Part shown: positions 9,601 through 16,938 of the stretch, piece after piece
Numbering within the stretch: the stretch's first letter is position 1
How the letters are laid out: each line of letters begins with the position of its first letter
NCBI GenBank assembly: GCA_035283185.1
Contig: DATEUJ010000207.1
Coordinates: 1 to 64,000 of the forward strand
Direction of reading: 5' to 3'
DNA: 64,000 bases
DNA from: DASSFZ01 sp035283185
GTDB lineage: Bacteria; Chloroflexota; Anaerolineae; Fen-1058
Translations under genes and position numbers: made by a program
Notes under the pieces: generated by a model
The model's input: only the letters and a program-made list of their open reading frames with translations
Databases searched by the model: none
What the model was told of the DNA's origin: nothing

Positions 9601-12600
9601 CCTCGCTTCGGCATGACCTATTACGTGAATGCCTGGCAATACCGGCAGAGCGTAACGACCGCTCCTGCCCGAGACAAGCGATCTCAATCCGCCGCTGTAT
9701 GCCAGGCCGGCGAAGCTGCACTAGCCGCCGGCGATGCCGACACGGCCCTGGCGCAGTTCAAGCACGCGCTACGGATACACCCGGCGGCCGCGGCGGAGTA
9801 CCTGCTTACCCGCTTCTGGGCGGTGAACACGCGCGACACCCGTTCTGAACTGGCCGGGCTGATGCGGCTGGTCGAAGCCGTCAACGCCTTCTTTCAAGAC
9901 CCGGCGCAGGCCCGCCCTCCACTCGACGAGTTCGTTCAGCTCTATCCGAACTTTCTGCCCGACGCGTATGTGCTACTGGGGTTTCTGGATCACGAATCGG
10001 CGCAGGAGGCAGTCCGGCTCAAACGCCAGCTGCATGAATCTCAGAAGCGCAAAAGCGAACTGATCGAGGCGTTGGTCGAAAGCAACGTGCTGATCCCCGA
10101 TTACGCCGGTGATGAGAACCGGAAGCGGACCGGCAAGTTCCAGGTGAAGACCATGGGGTTGAGCCGGCAAGACCAGCAGCGGCTGAACGAACTGAATCAT
10201 CTCCAGGAAACGCTCAAACAAACGGAGCAAGCGGCGATCGAGGCCGAGCGGCAGGTGTGGCGCGCGCTCGAAGCTCAGCCCAGTGCTCACCTCGCGCGCG
10301 CGATGGTGCTGGATGAGACGTACGTTACCCGGGTTCTGAAGGAAGCCAAGTTTACGGTCTCACCCGGATACAGTCACCACGTCGCGCCGCTACACGCAAT
10401 GTTGAAGGGTGATGCTTACCTGCACATCGTGAAGGAGCTGAGCGAGAAGGTGCGCCTGGAAAAGGGCGGCCTGCTCGATCGCTTAAAAGATCGCAATTCC
10501 AAGAATCAGCAGGCCGTGCTCGAACAGTTGCGCGCCATCATAGACAGTTGCCTGATCTCCGAGCATTTGGCTCAACAGGATCTGCGCGCGCTGCACGATT
10601 TGCGGCAGGTGTTGGGCCAGTTCAAGCTTGTCGATTCCATTACCCGCGAACTGATCATTCGCGGTCGCATTCAGGATGTCATAACCGAGTATATCTATCA
10701 AGCGCATCAGCTCTATCGCGAAGCGGCCACTGGCGCGCCGGAGATCACCGAGATTCGCAAGCGGCTCAGCGTCTGCCAGTACTTGCTCTGCCGCTATCAA
10801 CTCGCACTGCAAACGCTGGCCGGTGGTTCCACGGTTCCCGTGCAGAACGGGTTCGCGCAGGCGCAGTTTGAGATATTGGACCCCAAACCGTTTCCGGCAA
10901 TGCAGGTGGTCGAGCTTGATACGTCGTCCGAGACGATACGGGTCTCCGGGCCGCAAACACCGCCGCACCCTGTTGTGCAATTTCGTAGACTGACATCGGC
11001 TGAATGCCAGCACCTGGCGGACGAGTTCGCAAAGTCCGAATACGTGCCCCGCTTGCATGCCTCGCGGTTGACCCCGGCCTACGGCATTATGCTCACCCCG
11101 ATCCCGGTGCCGCCGCAGACGCAGCTCTGGCAAGAGGTGATGCGTGGCTTGCGGATGTGGCTGGTCCGGGTGCTGGCCTACACCGGGATTCCGCCGGCCG
11201 AAACCGAACTCGCGCAGCGAGAGGCTGCGCCGGCGCGCTTTGACAGCTCGGATGAGCAGCGAGGATTATCCTCGTTGCCATGGTTCGCGCAGCGAGAGGC
11301 TGCGCCGGCGCGCTTTGACGGCTCGCCGATCGTTGAGCGCGTCGCCGCCGATCCGCTCGATGTGCGCGAACGCTTCCTTTCCCAGAGGGAAGAGCTACGC
11401 CAGATCCCGGAGACAAACCAGGAGCTACGAGATAAGCTACCTTCAATGGCTCAAACGGTAATGGAACGAAAGGAACCCTCCACGCCGCGGCGCTACGTCA
11501 ACGTGTGGTTCACCCGGAAGCGCAAGGACGAGACGCGGCTCGATCCGCTGTTCACGCTGGTTCAGGGCCAGGCCGTGTACCTGCGGATCAATATCGGCCC
11601 GTACGACACGCAGACAATTCTGGCAGAAGCGCGCCCGTTTCCCAGCCAGGACGAGATCGAGCAGGCTTTCCCTGAGGTGAAAGACCAGCCGACCCCGCTC
11701 GAGGTGGCGATCTTCAGCGACGACTTCCGCCTGTCCGCGAAGCCCATCGAGCCGCTGACGCTGCTGCGTGGTCAGCCGACCGAGACTTGCTACTTCCGCG
11801 TCGTGCCGCTCAAGGCGGGACCGGCGCGCTTGCGTGTGTGCGTGTTCTATCGGAACCATCTGCTGCAATCACTGGGCGTCTCGGCTTTCGTATCGGTGCA
11901 GATCGAGACCGCGCCGGAACCGCAGCGCGCGCACGTCGAGATGACGTTCTGCGCCGATTTTGCCCGCGTGCACCAACTGCCAGCGCGCGGGCTGTGGCTC
12001 GGGCTGCATCAAAGCGCTGATGGGACGCACACCGTGAACCTGAAGGGCGACCCATCCGCGGTAAGTCGCAACCTGGAGAAAAAGATTGAGGAGGCGCTGG
12101 CTCAAGCGCGTGACGCGCTGAGCGAAGTATCATTCAGCATCAGTTCTGAAATTGTAAAAGACGAGGATGGAATAGTGGTGATCGATAAGAAAACAGGCTT
12201 GCCAGAGCGGAAGGGAAAAAAAGACTATCGCTTCAGAGATGATAACTCGCCCAAAGGTAGTGATCCGGTCAAGAGGTTCAAAGAAGACCTGACGAAACTG
12301 GCGGACGTGGGTCAGAGACTCTACGATGCTGTGTTCGGCACGGGTGCGGTGCCGACCGCCGAAGAGCGCGCGACAGTCCAGCCGCGCGTGGATAATCTGC
12401 TGATGGCGCTACGCGACGAGCAGGTGATTCAAATCGCGCGGTTGAAAGACTTGGCCGACATCTGGCCCTGGGCCTTGATGTATGACCTATCGATCGAGCC
12501 CGATCACGTCACCGACGTCTGCCTCGCGTTTCACGGCGACGACGGGCGCGCCCTGCCGTACGCGGAGGGCGTGAAGCGCTGCAAGCATCGCGATCCGCAC

Positions 12601-13323
12601 ACTGGCCGCCACACCGACAAGCGCGTTGTGTGCCCCTACGGCTTCTGGGGCTTCAAGCACATTATCGAGCAGCCGACCCAGCCGGGCGGCGAGCAGGCGT
12701 TCGCCGAATTGATCCGTGAGGTCAAAGTCGGCGCGCAGCCTGTGCTTACCATGCCGCTGGCAGAGGAGCTGAACAAAATCGAGCCGGATCACATCGAGAA
12801 GATGAAAGCGCTGAAGTTCGATCTGCTCAATTCACTCAGTGAAGTCACCAGCGCGCTGGATCCCGACCTGATTCCACCCCCGCCTGAGCCGCATGCGATG
12901 TATTTCTTCTGCCACGGCAAGTACGACTCGCGGAAGAACCCCTATTTGCAGGTCGGCAAGGATGAGTCGCTCTTGCCATCCGAACTGGATCGGTTACGGT
13001 TTCGATGGAACCAATCACACGGCCTCGTGTTCATCAACGGCTGCCATACCGTCGATCTAGCGCCGAAGGATCTGTCGACGATCATGGCGCCATTCGTCAA
13101 GGCCTACGCCTCGGGTATCATCGGCACGGAGATCACCGTACACACGTTTTTGGCGCGCGAAATCGCGCAGAAATTCTTCGAGCGGCTGTTGCCTGATGGC
13201 AGCGAAGGTCAGAAGGTCGGCCAGATTCTGAAGGACATTCGCCTCGAATTGCTGATGAAATACAACCCGCTGGGCCTAGTGTACACGGCCTATTGCTCAG
13301 CCGACCTCCACCTCGTCCGCTGA
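6625..13323 (+). CDS. Giant membrane-anchored CHAT-domain protease (2232 aa)
   Basis: The start at 6625 (MRDQFFLTHVLY) has AGGAG upstream and overlaps the previous gene; an earlier in-frame codon at 6559 lies inside that gene. About eight membrane helices occupy residues 5-245. A long helical region follows, with a TPR-like segment near 1020-1070 and coiled coils, then a beta-rich segment (YVNVWFTRKRKDETR...), and finally a CHAT (caspase-like, clan CD) domain. Its FFCHGK motif gives His2097 and FINGCHT gives Cys2140, the catalytic pair. CHAT proteases act in TPR-CHAT Craspase and gasdermin-type immunity by cutting a partner. Here substrate and trigger are unknown; the downstream small membrane protein is a candidate. 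Confidence 0.8.
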   Translation: MRDQFFLTHVLYVGLLGVATGAALAGWGAPAASDPAAVALQVGGPLAAGLLVLIVDRVLQQTRDLPNLAAALAIVVMLVAAQFALGNVPDLALYALLGLIVGGAVGAIGGRTRAFGLLMPIIALIGSALAGLHTWNVVPFTLPDLWRNLLVVVAPILALSSLALTHDVAVSARTFALALLFGGAWVWPVLTLVLAADSRPVPGEALIVEGIVAILFLALASPPAARILDRFWLRPRAERWLFARQLDRLLRQFSLDRLSAFEQVYVRTDETWRFTALKAKVSIDRLDGLARACEHPETTLGREALDALADVARSAWPELREGVLQVLHNAIQHDRAAVWQASLDRLMQLDQDAAYRACRQRFEANRLDPMRRHLERADWPHFVDGLTLLADSVARKPAAEQEDAVEFIRRIAYELSPDRAAVAIVMLASLAPKSVASAYLARQRDDVTAALLSLAEQHASLRPQLLIVFTLALKADASPAVAKQLAAGRLSFREWLFPFAMRSAEDEAPEMHLEELVNEPDDSVTASHVTAWTYRSADRIEHVVLAGHANVPICKEISAKLFTLALDRELDREEDDVVLVPGAFLMSAPKQPLGAQRSQPLAGLVNELQTLKELTGLVELRDAGPADYAVVRDALRTQIEQRIRSGRPVLLSRFATDGPARAVFMPFYPLNQLPLQPLSLELDIRHFRGTMFEELLQWHKTELRREMIADAVRRKHVYEEWRERDVTDLRRRMAMLFQRMLPEATTSELIALNEAYTETVRASPDEVLSEWNVGLPLEIKSQFEQAGSQRLRQFLALREALPPADLFGSTRMPRIFSDAEWQTRLQSIQEQEISVRGQRNYGEARIIDSGGPKTMVSLQELVEWHLPSLIRSDEEWIKRMDDLLRKFDETDPKREARMDAINLGALLDAFLRGWSPVFLPDKDTKAHYQAWCAERRAAVWGEIRERLMARGLRMDPLQADNVVFAVRRVNPERVRITPYYVTTDSGCMVLLHPRFGMTYYVNAWQYRQSVTTAPARDKRSQSAAVCQAGEAALAAGDADTALAQFKHALRIHPAAAAEYLLTRFWAVNTRDTRSELAGLMRLVEAVNAFFQDPAQARPPLDEFVQLYPNFLPDAYVLLGFLDHESAQEAVRLKRQLHESQKRKSELIEALVESNVLIPDYAGDENRKRTGKFQVKTMGLSRQDQQRLNELNHLQETLKQTEQAAIEAERQVWRALEAQPSAHLARAMVLDETYVTRVLKEAKFTVSPGYSHHVAPLHAMLKGDAYLHIVKELSEKVRLEKGGLLDRLKDRNSKNQQAVLEQLRAIIDSCLISEHLAQQDLRALHDLRQVLGQFKLVDSITRELIIRGRIQDVITEYIYQAHQLYREAATGAPEITEIRKRLSVCQYLLCRYQLALQTLAGGSTVPVQNGFAQAQFEILDPKPFPAMQVVELDTSSETIRVSGPQTPPHPVVQFRRLTSAECQHLADEFAKSEYVPRLHASRLTPAYGIMLTPIPVPPQTQLWQEVMRGLRMWLVRVLAYTGIPPAETELAQREAAPARFDSSDEQRGLSSLPWFAQREAAPARFDGSPIVERVAADPLDVRERFLSQREELRQIPETNQELRDKLPSMAQTVMERKEPSTPRRYVNVWFTRKRKDETRLDPLFTLVQGQAVYLRINIGPYDTQTILAEARPFPSQDEIEQAFPEVKDQPTPLEVAIFSDDFRLSAKPIEPLTLLRGQPTETCYFRVVPLKAGPARLRVCVFYRNHLLQSLGVSAFVSVQIETAPEPQRAHVEMTFCADFARVHQLPARGLWLGLHQSADGTHTVNLKGDPSAVSRNLEKKIEEALAQARDALSEVSFSISSEIVKDEDGIVVIDKKTGLPERKGKKDYRFRDDNSPKGSDPVKRFKEDLTKLADVGQRLYDAVFGTGAVPTAEERATVQPRVDNLLMALRDEQVIQIARLKDLADIWPWALMYDLSIEPDHVTDVCLAFHGDDGRALPYAEGVKRCKHRDPHTGRHTDKRVVCPYGFWGFKHIIEQPTQPGGEQAFAELIREVKVGAQPVLTMPLAEELNKIEPDHIEKMKALKFDLLNSLSEVTSALDPDLIPPPPEPHAMYFFCHGKYDSRKNPYLQVGKDESLLPSELDRLRFRWNQSHGLVFINGCHTVDLAPKDLSTIMAPFVKAYASGIIGTEITVHTFLAREIAQKFFERLLPDGSEGQKVGQILKDIRLELLMKYNPLGLVYTAYCSADLHLVR
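11211..11319 (+). repeat. Exact 34-bp direct repeat inside the CHAT gene
   Basis: The 34 bases at 11211-11244 recur identically at 11286-11319 and both encode AQREAAPARFD. Their bases form GCGCAGC-type palindromic arms. They lie in a linker between domains, which suggests insertion of a mobile short element that kept the frame open. Confidence 0.75.
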
Positions 13324-13366
13324 CGCGCATACATCTGACATCGATCACTGATAAGGAGAAGCCACC

Positions 13367-13684
13367 GTGGATACTCTCCTGCAAATTCTGATACTCGGCG
13401 GTTCGCTCGCGTTCGGAGTCGTGATCGGCTGGATCACGTACTTCATTCTGCGCCGCGCCAAGCCCAGCGCGCTGAGCGACCTGAGCACGATCATCGGCAC
13501 GCTGGGAGGCGCTACGATTCTCAGCCTGTTCGACGCCAAAGGGCCGATGTTTGCCATGTACGCGCTCGGCCTGGCAATTGGGTTTTTCAGTTACTACCGG
13601 ACGTACCGTAAGGTCGTGGGCAAAGCGGCGATTCGCGAATCGCTCATTCGAAAACAAGATGAAGAGGGGACGATACTCGAATAG
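13367..13684 (+). CDS. Small multi-helix membrane protein (105 aa), possible effector of the CHAT island
   Basis: GTG start with AAGGAG eight bases upstream. Residues 5-28 form one membrane helix and residues 47-80 (TIIGTLGGATILSLFD... and YALGLAIGFFSYY) form one or two more, followed by a basic, then acidic tail. Size and layout resemble holin-like or pore-forming proteins, but I cannot assign a family. It ends the island 43 bases after the CHAT gene. A membrane effector controlled by the protease is a reasonable inference, not shown. Confidence 0.7.
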   Translation: MDTLLQILILGGSLAFGVVIGWITYFILRRAKPSALSDLSTIIGTLGGATILSLFDAKGPMFAMYALGLAIGFFSYYRTYRKVVGKAAIRESLIRKQDEEGTILE

Positions 13685-13689
13685 CGCGT

Positions 13690-13854
13690 CCCGGTTGCGC
13701 CTGCGGCAAGCAGCAGCTGCGGTTCGTCGCAGCCGACGCCGTCGTCGGCGAAGGTCAGGACGTTGCGCTCCTGCGTGAGGGTGACGTTGCGCGCGCCGGC
13801 GCGGTAGGCGTTCTGGAACAGCTCGCGCAGTTCGGCGCGCCAGCCGCCCGGCAT
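13690..13854 (-). pseudogene. Truncated N-terminal fragment of a GHKL ATPase
   Basis: The minus strand encodes GGWRAELRELFQNAYRAG and then LTFADDGVGCDEP, a clear paralogue of residues 24-65 of the GHKL protein at 15001-16794. Both nucleotide-binding boxes (E..QNA and DDGxG) are present, but the first about 23 codons and everything after about 55 codons are gone. It abuts the end of the plus-strand island on one side and a half leader hairpin on the other. It is best read as the scar of duplication, deletion and insertion of the island. Confidence 0.75.
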
Positions 13855-13871
13855 GCGCCGATCGGCTGGCG

Positions 13872-13904
13872 AAGAGAGAGGAGCGCGGGTGGCGCTCCTC
13901 CTCG
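13872..13904 (-). terminator. Hairpin after the 196-aa gene
   Basis: AGGAGCGC-gggtg-GCGCTCCT forms an eight-base-pair stem just past the stop of the 13910-14500 gene. It corresponds to hairpin 1 of the recurrent leader element, followed by the left arm (CTTCGCC) of hairpin 2 and then directly by the GHKL fragment. Confidence 0.55.
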
Positions 13905-13909
13905 TTGCC

Positions 13910-14500
13910 CTATCCGACCGAATCCATGTAGACGGCGAACTCGCCGCTCTCCACCTCGACGCGCAGCTGGTGATCGGACCAGAAATCCTGGCCCTCGACC
14001 TGCTCGTAGTCGTCGATCGCCTCGGCCAGCGCGGCTTCGGCTTTGTCCAACAGCATGTCCTTCAACGTGGTCTTATGAGCCTCCCACCGGATCGCGTCCT
14101 GGATAGGAACCCGGTAGACGATTACCTTTGCCCGACGCTCCCTGCGCCGGCGCCTGGCCTCGTCCCACCCGTCCGCCGCAACCGCCTCCACCTGCTCTAC
14201 AAACTCGCGCAGCGTGCGCGGGCTGGTTGGCCGGCGGTCGGTGGCTTCGAGGCCGCCTGCGAAGTATTCGTTCCACGGGTGGTCGAGTTCGTCGTCGTGC
14301 GTCCAGTCGCCGGCGGCGCTCTCCAGCCCGATGCGTTCGGGGATGAAGTATTGTCCGTCCCGGAACGCTGCGCGCAGGCGGCGATCGGCTTCGTCCAGAC
14401 TCATGCCGTCGGGATTGGCGAACACCGCTTCGCGGCTCCGCTTGTTGTTGCCGCCGTCGCGGTACAGATACGCGAAGGCGACGTTGGGTGTGTTGCTCAC
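13910..14500 (-). CDS. Hypothetical protein (196 aa)
   Basis: The GTG at 14500 has AGGAGG upstream and gives VSNTPNVAFAYLYRDGGNNK. The YLYRDG(G/S)NxK opening is typical of small proteins of plasmids and integrative elements. The middle is Arg/Glu-rich and helical, and the C-terminus is acidic. No catalytic motif is visible. It lies in a series of separately led minus-strand genes, so it is likely an accessory gene of the mobile element. Confidence 0.6.
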   Translation of the reverse strand: MSNTPNVAFAYLYRDGGNNKRSREAVFANPDGMSLDEADRRLRAAFRDGQYFIPERIGLESAAGDWTHDDELDHPWNEYFAGGLEATDRRPTSPRTLREFVEQVEAVAADGWDEARRRRRERRAKVIVYRVPIQDAIRWEAHKTTLKDMLLDKAEAALAEAIDDYEQVEGQDFWSDHQLRVEVESGEFAVYMDSVG

Positions 14501-14544
14501 AGCTATCCTCCTATGGGTCGGCCTGCTCATGTCGGCCGTAGTCG

Positions 14545-14829
14545 TCAGGTCGCCGGCGCATCGCTTCCGCGATGAACGCCTCGGCGAACGTCCAACGCGG
14601 CCACATCGTCGATCATCGGCGCCGTGATCAGCTCACCGTCCGCGACGTTCTCCTCATCCCAGATCTGCGCCTGCAAGCGGCCGTCGATCAACTCGACGCG
14701 GGCCACGGCGCGCTCGGAACCGTCGGCCTTGACGACGATCACCTCGACGTCCTCGGCAAGCGAGATCGTCACGTCGAACCGGCCGCCCGCGCCATCCTTG
14801 TCTTCCAGGGTGTATCGCAGTTTGCTCAT
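14545..14829 (-). CDS. Small acidic hypothetical protein (94 aa)
   Basis: The start MSKLRYTLEDKDGAGGRFDV at 14829 has TGGAGGA upstream; a longer frame runs into the leader and is not supported. The protein is a likely all-beta fold (alternating strands DVTISLAED, VEVIVVKADG, VARVELIDG). It sits directly behind leader copy 2. Family unknown. Confidence 0.55.
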   Translation of the reverse strand: MSKLRYTLEDKDGAGGRFDVTISLAEDVEVIVVKADGSERAVARVELIDGRLQAQIWDEENVADGELITAPMIDDVAALDVRRGVHRGSDAPAT

Positions 14830-14840
14830 CGCTATCCTCC

Positions 14841-14940
14841 AGAGATTGGGCCTCCTCGTTCGGAGTTCCCTTCGCCGGTCGATCAATGCGTGCTGATCGA
14901 CAGGCGAAGAGAGAGGACACGGGTGCGTGTCCTCTCCCAA
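14841..14940 (-). promoter_or_regulatory. Structured leader element, copy 2
   Basis: Minus-strand order: GAGAGGACACG/CGTGTCCTCTC hairpin; a long stem CTTCGCC-TCGATCA/TGATCGA-GGCGAAG; a short AACTCC/GGAGG-type stem; then the ribosome binding site of the 94-aa gene. Stem sequences differ from copies 1 and 3 while pairing is kept. A second palindrome (CCCCCGCGTACGCGGGGG, 14952-14969) separates it from the GHKL stop codon. Confidence 0.65.
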
Positions 14941-15000
14941 ACTAGATTCAGGCCAGCAGGCCCCCGCGTACGCGGGGGCAGGCCCGATGTATCCCTCCTC

Positions 15001-16794
15001 CTACGCCATCCGCGCGATCTTCTTCGTCGCGGCCACGTCTTTCCGCAGCCGCTTCTCCATGCGCGCCATCGCGCTCAGGATGGCCTTCTTGTATGCGCCG
15101 TACGCCCCGTTGGGCACGTCGAAATTCACGCGCGTCGACAGGCGGTCGAGCGTCTCCAGGTGCGCCTCGAGCGCGTGCACTTTCTGGCGCGCCTTCGCCA
15201 CCCGGCCGCCGATGAAGTCGTCGCTGATCTGCTCGACCAGGTCTTTGCGGATCGCGTCCCAGTTGACGGCATCGTCCCCGTTCACCGGCCAGTCGGTCCA
15301 CGCCTCGTACAGTGCTTGATCTTCGCACGAGCAGACCAGGTAGCCGGCGATCAGGTATCCGACCTCGACCGGTTCCTCGAAGGCCGGCAAGCAGGCAGGC
15401 TTGCCCGTCACGGCATCCACCGCCATGTCGGCGTCGCAGGCCAGCACGGCGACAGGAATGTCCTCGGCCCAGCGGCCGTTCTTTCGCGTGACGGTGGTCA
15501 GCAGGAACGGCAGCTGATACTGGCCGACCTTGATCGCCTCAGCCAGCCACACTTCGCCCCACTCGCCGGACTTCGCCTTGCGCAGGTCGGTGAAGCGGAT
15601 CTTCGCGCCCCTGCTCTCGTCGACGACAGCGTAGGGCAGGCACGCGCCCGATGCGACGGCGTTGTTGATCGAGTCGGCGATATGACCATCAGCCACCCCG
15701 ATCGCGTTGCGCGTATAACGGCGCGCGGTGGGCGCGGAGTGCTCCCAGCCATCGTCCTGGATGTAGTACACGTCCGGGCTGGCCCACTCGTCCCACGAAG
15801 CCTGCCGCCAGCCCAGTCGCTCCAGCACGGCGCGGCCGACGCTCGAGTCTTTCAGCCACTCCGGCGCCGAAGGCCAGGGCGCGTCCGACGTCCGAACGGG
15901 CAGCAGGTCAGGCCAGCCGGCTGTGACGCGCCGGCCTTCGGCGAGGAAGTGCTCGGCGGCGGTATCGAGGATGGCTCGCGCGGCGACCTTCAGCGCGTCG
16001 TTGTCCACCAGCTCGTTGCGGTCGGGCAGCTTGGGCCGCACGCCGCAGCGCTCGTCGACGAACCAGTGGATGCCGTAGTAGCCGTTGATCGCCTTACGCA
16101 GATCGTCGCCCTCGGCCGCTTCGTTCAGTGCGTCGCGGAGCACCTCACTGCCGATCGCGCGATACTCCCAGATGGCGCGCCGGTCGGCGACATAACCGCG
16201 CAGCCGGCGGAGCCCGACCTTGCCGACCGGCGTGTCCAGCTCGAGGCGCGGTTGCCACAGCGTGATCGGCAGGTCCTTGCCGTTCAGCGTCACCGTGAAG
16301 GGATAGTAGCCGCGCGTGGCGGCGATGTCTTCGGCCAGGTCGCGCGCCTCGGTCATACAGATCGTCAGGCGCAGGCCGGCCTGGATGCCGCCGGTTTCCC
16401 CTGCCTGCGCAGGCAGGGCGGTCAGCGGCTTCTTGCCCAGCACGCGCTCCGGGTCGAGCCGCGTCTTCCAGCCACAGCTCTCGACTTCGACGTAGGTGAC
16501 GATGTCCTTGTCCATCAGACTAAACAGGCCGAGGCCCGCCGGCTCGACGATGCGGTTCTCGTCCCAGCCGGTCTGGCCGCCCGTGACCAGCAGCGCCGGG
16601 TCCTCGCAGCCGCAGCCGTCGTCGGCGAAGGTCAGGATGTTACGGTCGAATGTGATCGCGACGCGCGTCGCGCCGGCGCGGTAGGCGTTCTGGAACAACT
16701 CGCGCAGCGCGGGTCGCCAGCCGCCGAAGAAGCGCGGCAGCTCGCCGAGCAGCCGGTCGTCGAGACCGGCAGTGAAGGTTTTGATGGTTGCCAT
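15001..16794 (-). CDS. GHKL (Hsp90/histidine-kinase-type) ATPase-domain protein (597 aa)
   Basis: The start has AGGAGGAACGCCAC in front. The Bergerat ATP-binding fold is at the N-terminus: LRELFQNAYRAG (Glu32, Asn36) is the N box and FADDGCGCED (Asp58/59, Gly60, Gly62) the G1 box, with further Gly-rich motifs near residues 70-80. The remaining 500 residues match no family I know, and no histidine-kinase phospho-acceptor or MutL C-terminal domain is evident. Stand-alone GHKL proteins occur in chaperone, repair and phage-defence settings. It lies between Cas4-like and small genes; a truncated paralogue is at 13690-13854. Confidence 0.75.
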   Translation of the reverse strand: MATIKTFTAGLDDRLLGELPRFFGGWRPALRELFQNAYRAGATRVAITFDRNILTFADDGCGCEDPALLVTGGQTGWDENRIVEPAGLGLFSLMDKDIVTYVEVESCGWKTRLDPERVLGKKPLTALPAQAGETGGIQAGLRLTICMTEARDLAEDIAATRGYYPFTVTLNGKDLPITLWQPRLELDTPVGKVGLRRLRGYVADRRAIWEYRAIGSEVLRDALNEAAEGDDLRKAINGYYGIHWFVDERCGVRPKLPDRNELVDNDALKVAARAILDTAAEHFLAEGRRVTAGWPDLLPVRTSDAPWPSAPEWLKDSSVGRAVLERLGWRQASWDEWASPDVYYIQDDGWEHSAPTARRYTRNAIGVADGHIADSINNAVASGACLPYAVVDESRGAKIRFTDLRKAKSGEWGEVWLAEAIKVGQYQLPFLLTTVTRKNGRWAEDIPVAVLACDADMAVDAVTGKPACLPAFEEPVEVGYLIAGYLVCSCEDQALYEAWTDWPVNGDDAVNWDAIRKDLVEQISDDFIGGRVAKARQKVHALEAHLETLDRLSTRVNFDVPNGAYGAYKKAILSAMARMEKRLRKDVAATKKIARMA

Positions 16795-16805
16795 GTGGCG
16801 TTCCT

Positions 16806-16905
16806 CCTAGAAGATTGGGTTCTCCCGGTGGGAGTCCCTTTGCGAAGCGACGAACGTTGGCCCGTCGCCTTGCAAAGAGAGAGGACGCCGGTGAGCGTCC
16901 TCATC
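16806..16905 (-). promoter_or_regulatory. Structured leader element, copy 3
   Basis: Minus-strand hairpins: GAGGACGC/GGCGTCCTC, CTTTGC-CGACG/CGTCG-GCAAAG, and GGACTCCC/GGGAG-CC, followed by AGGAGG and the GHKL start. It also lies just behind the stop of the Cas4-like gene, so hairpin 1 may serve as that gene's terminator. Confidence 0.65.
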
Positions 16906-16938
16906 CCAGTTGCAGATGTGGAGCAAGCGTGTGGCTTG

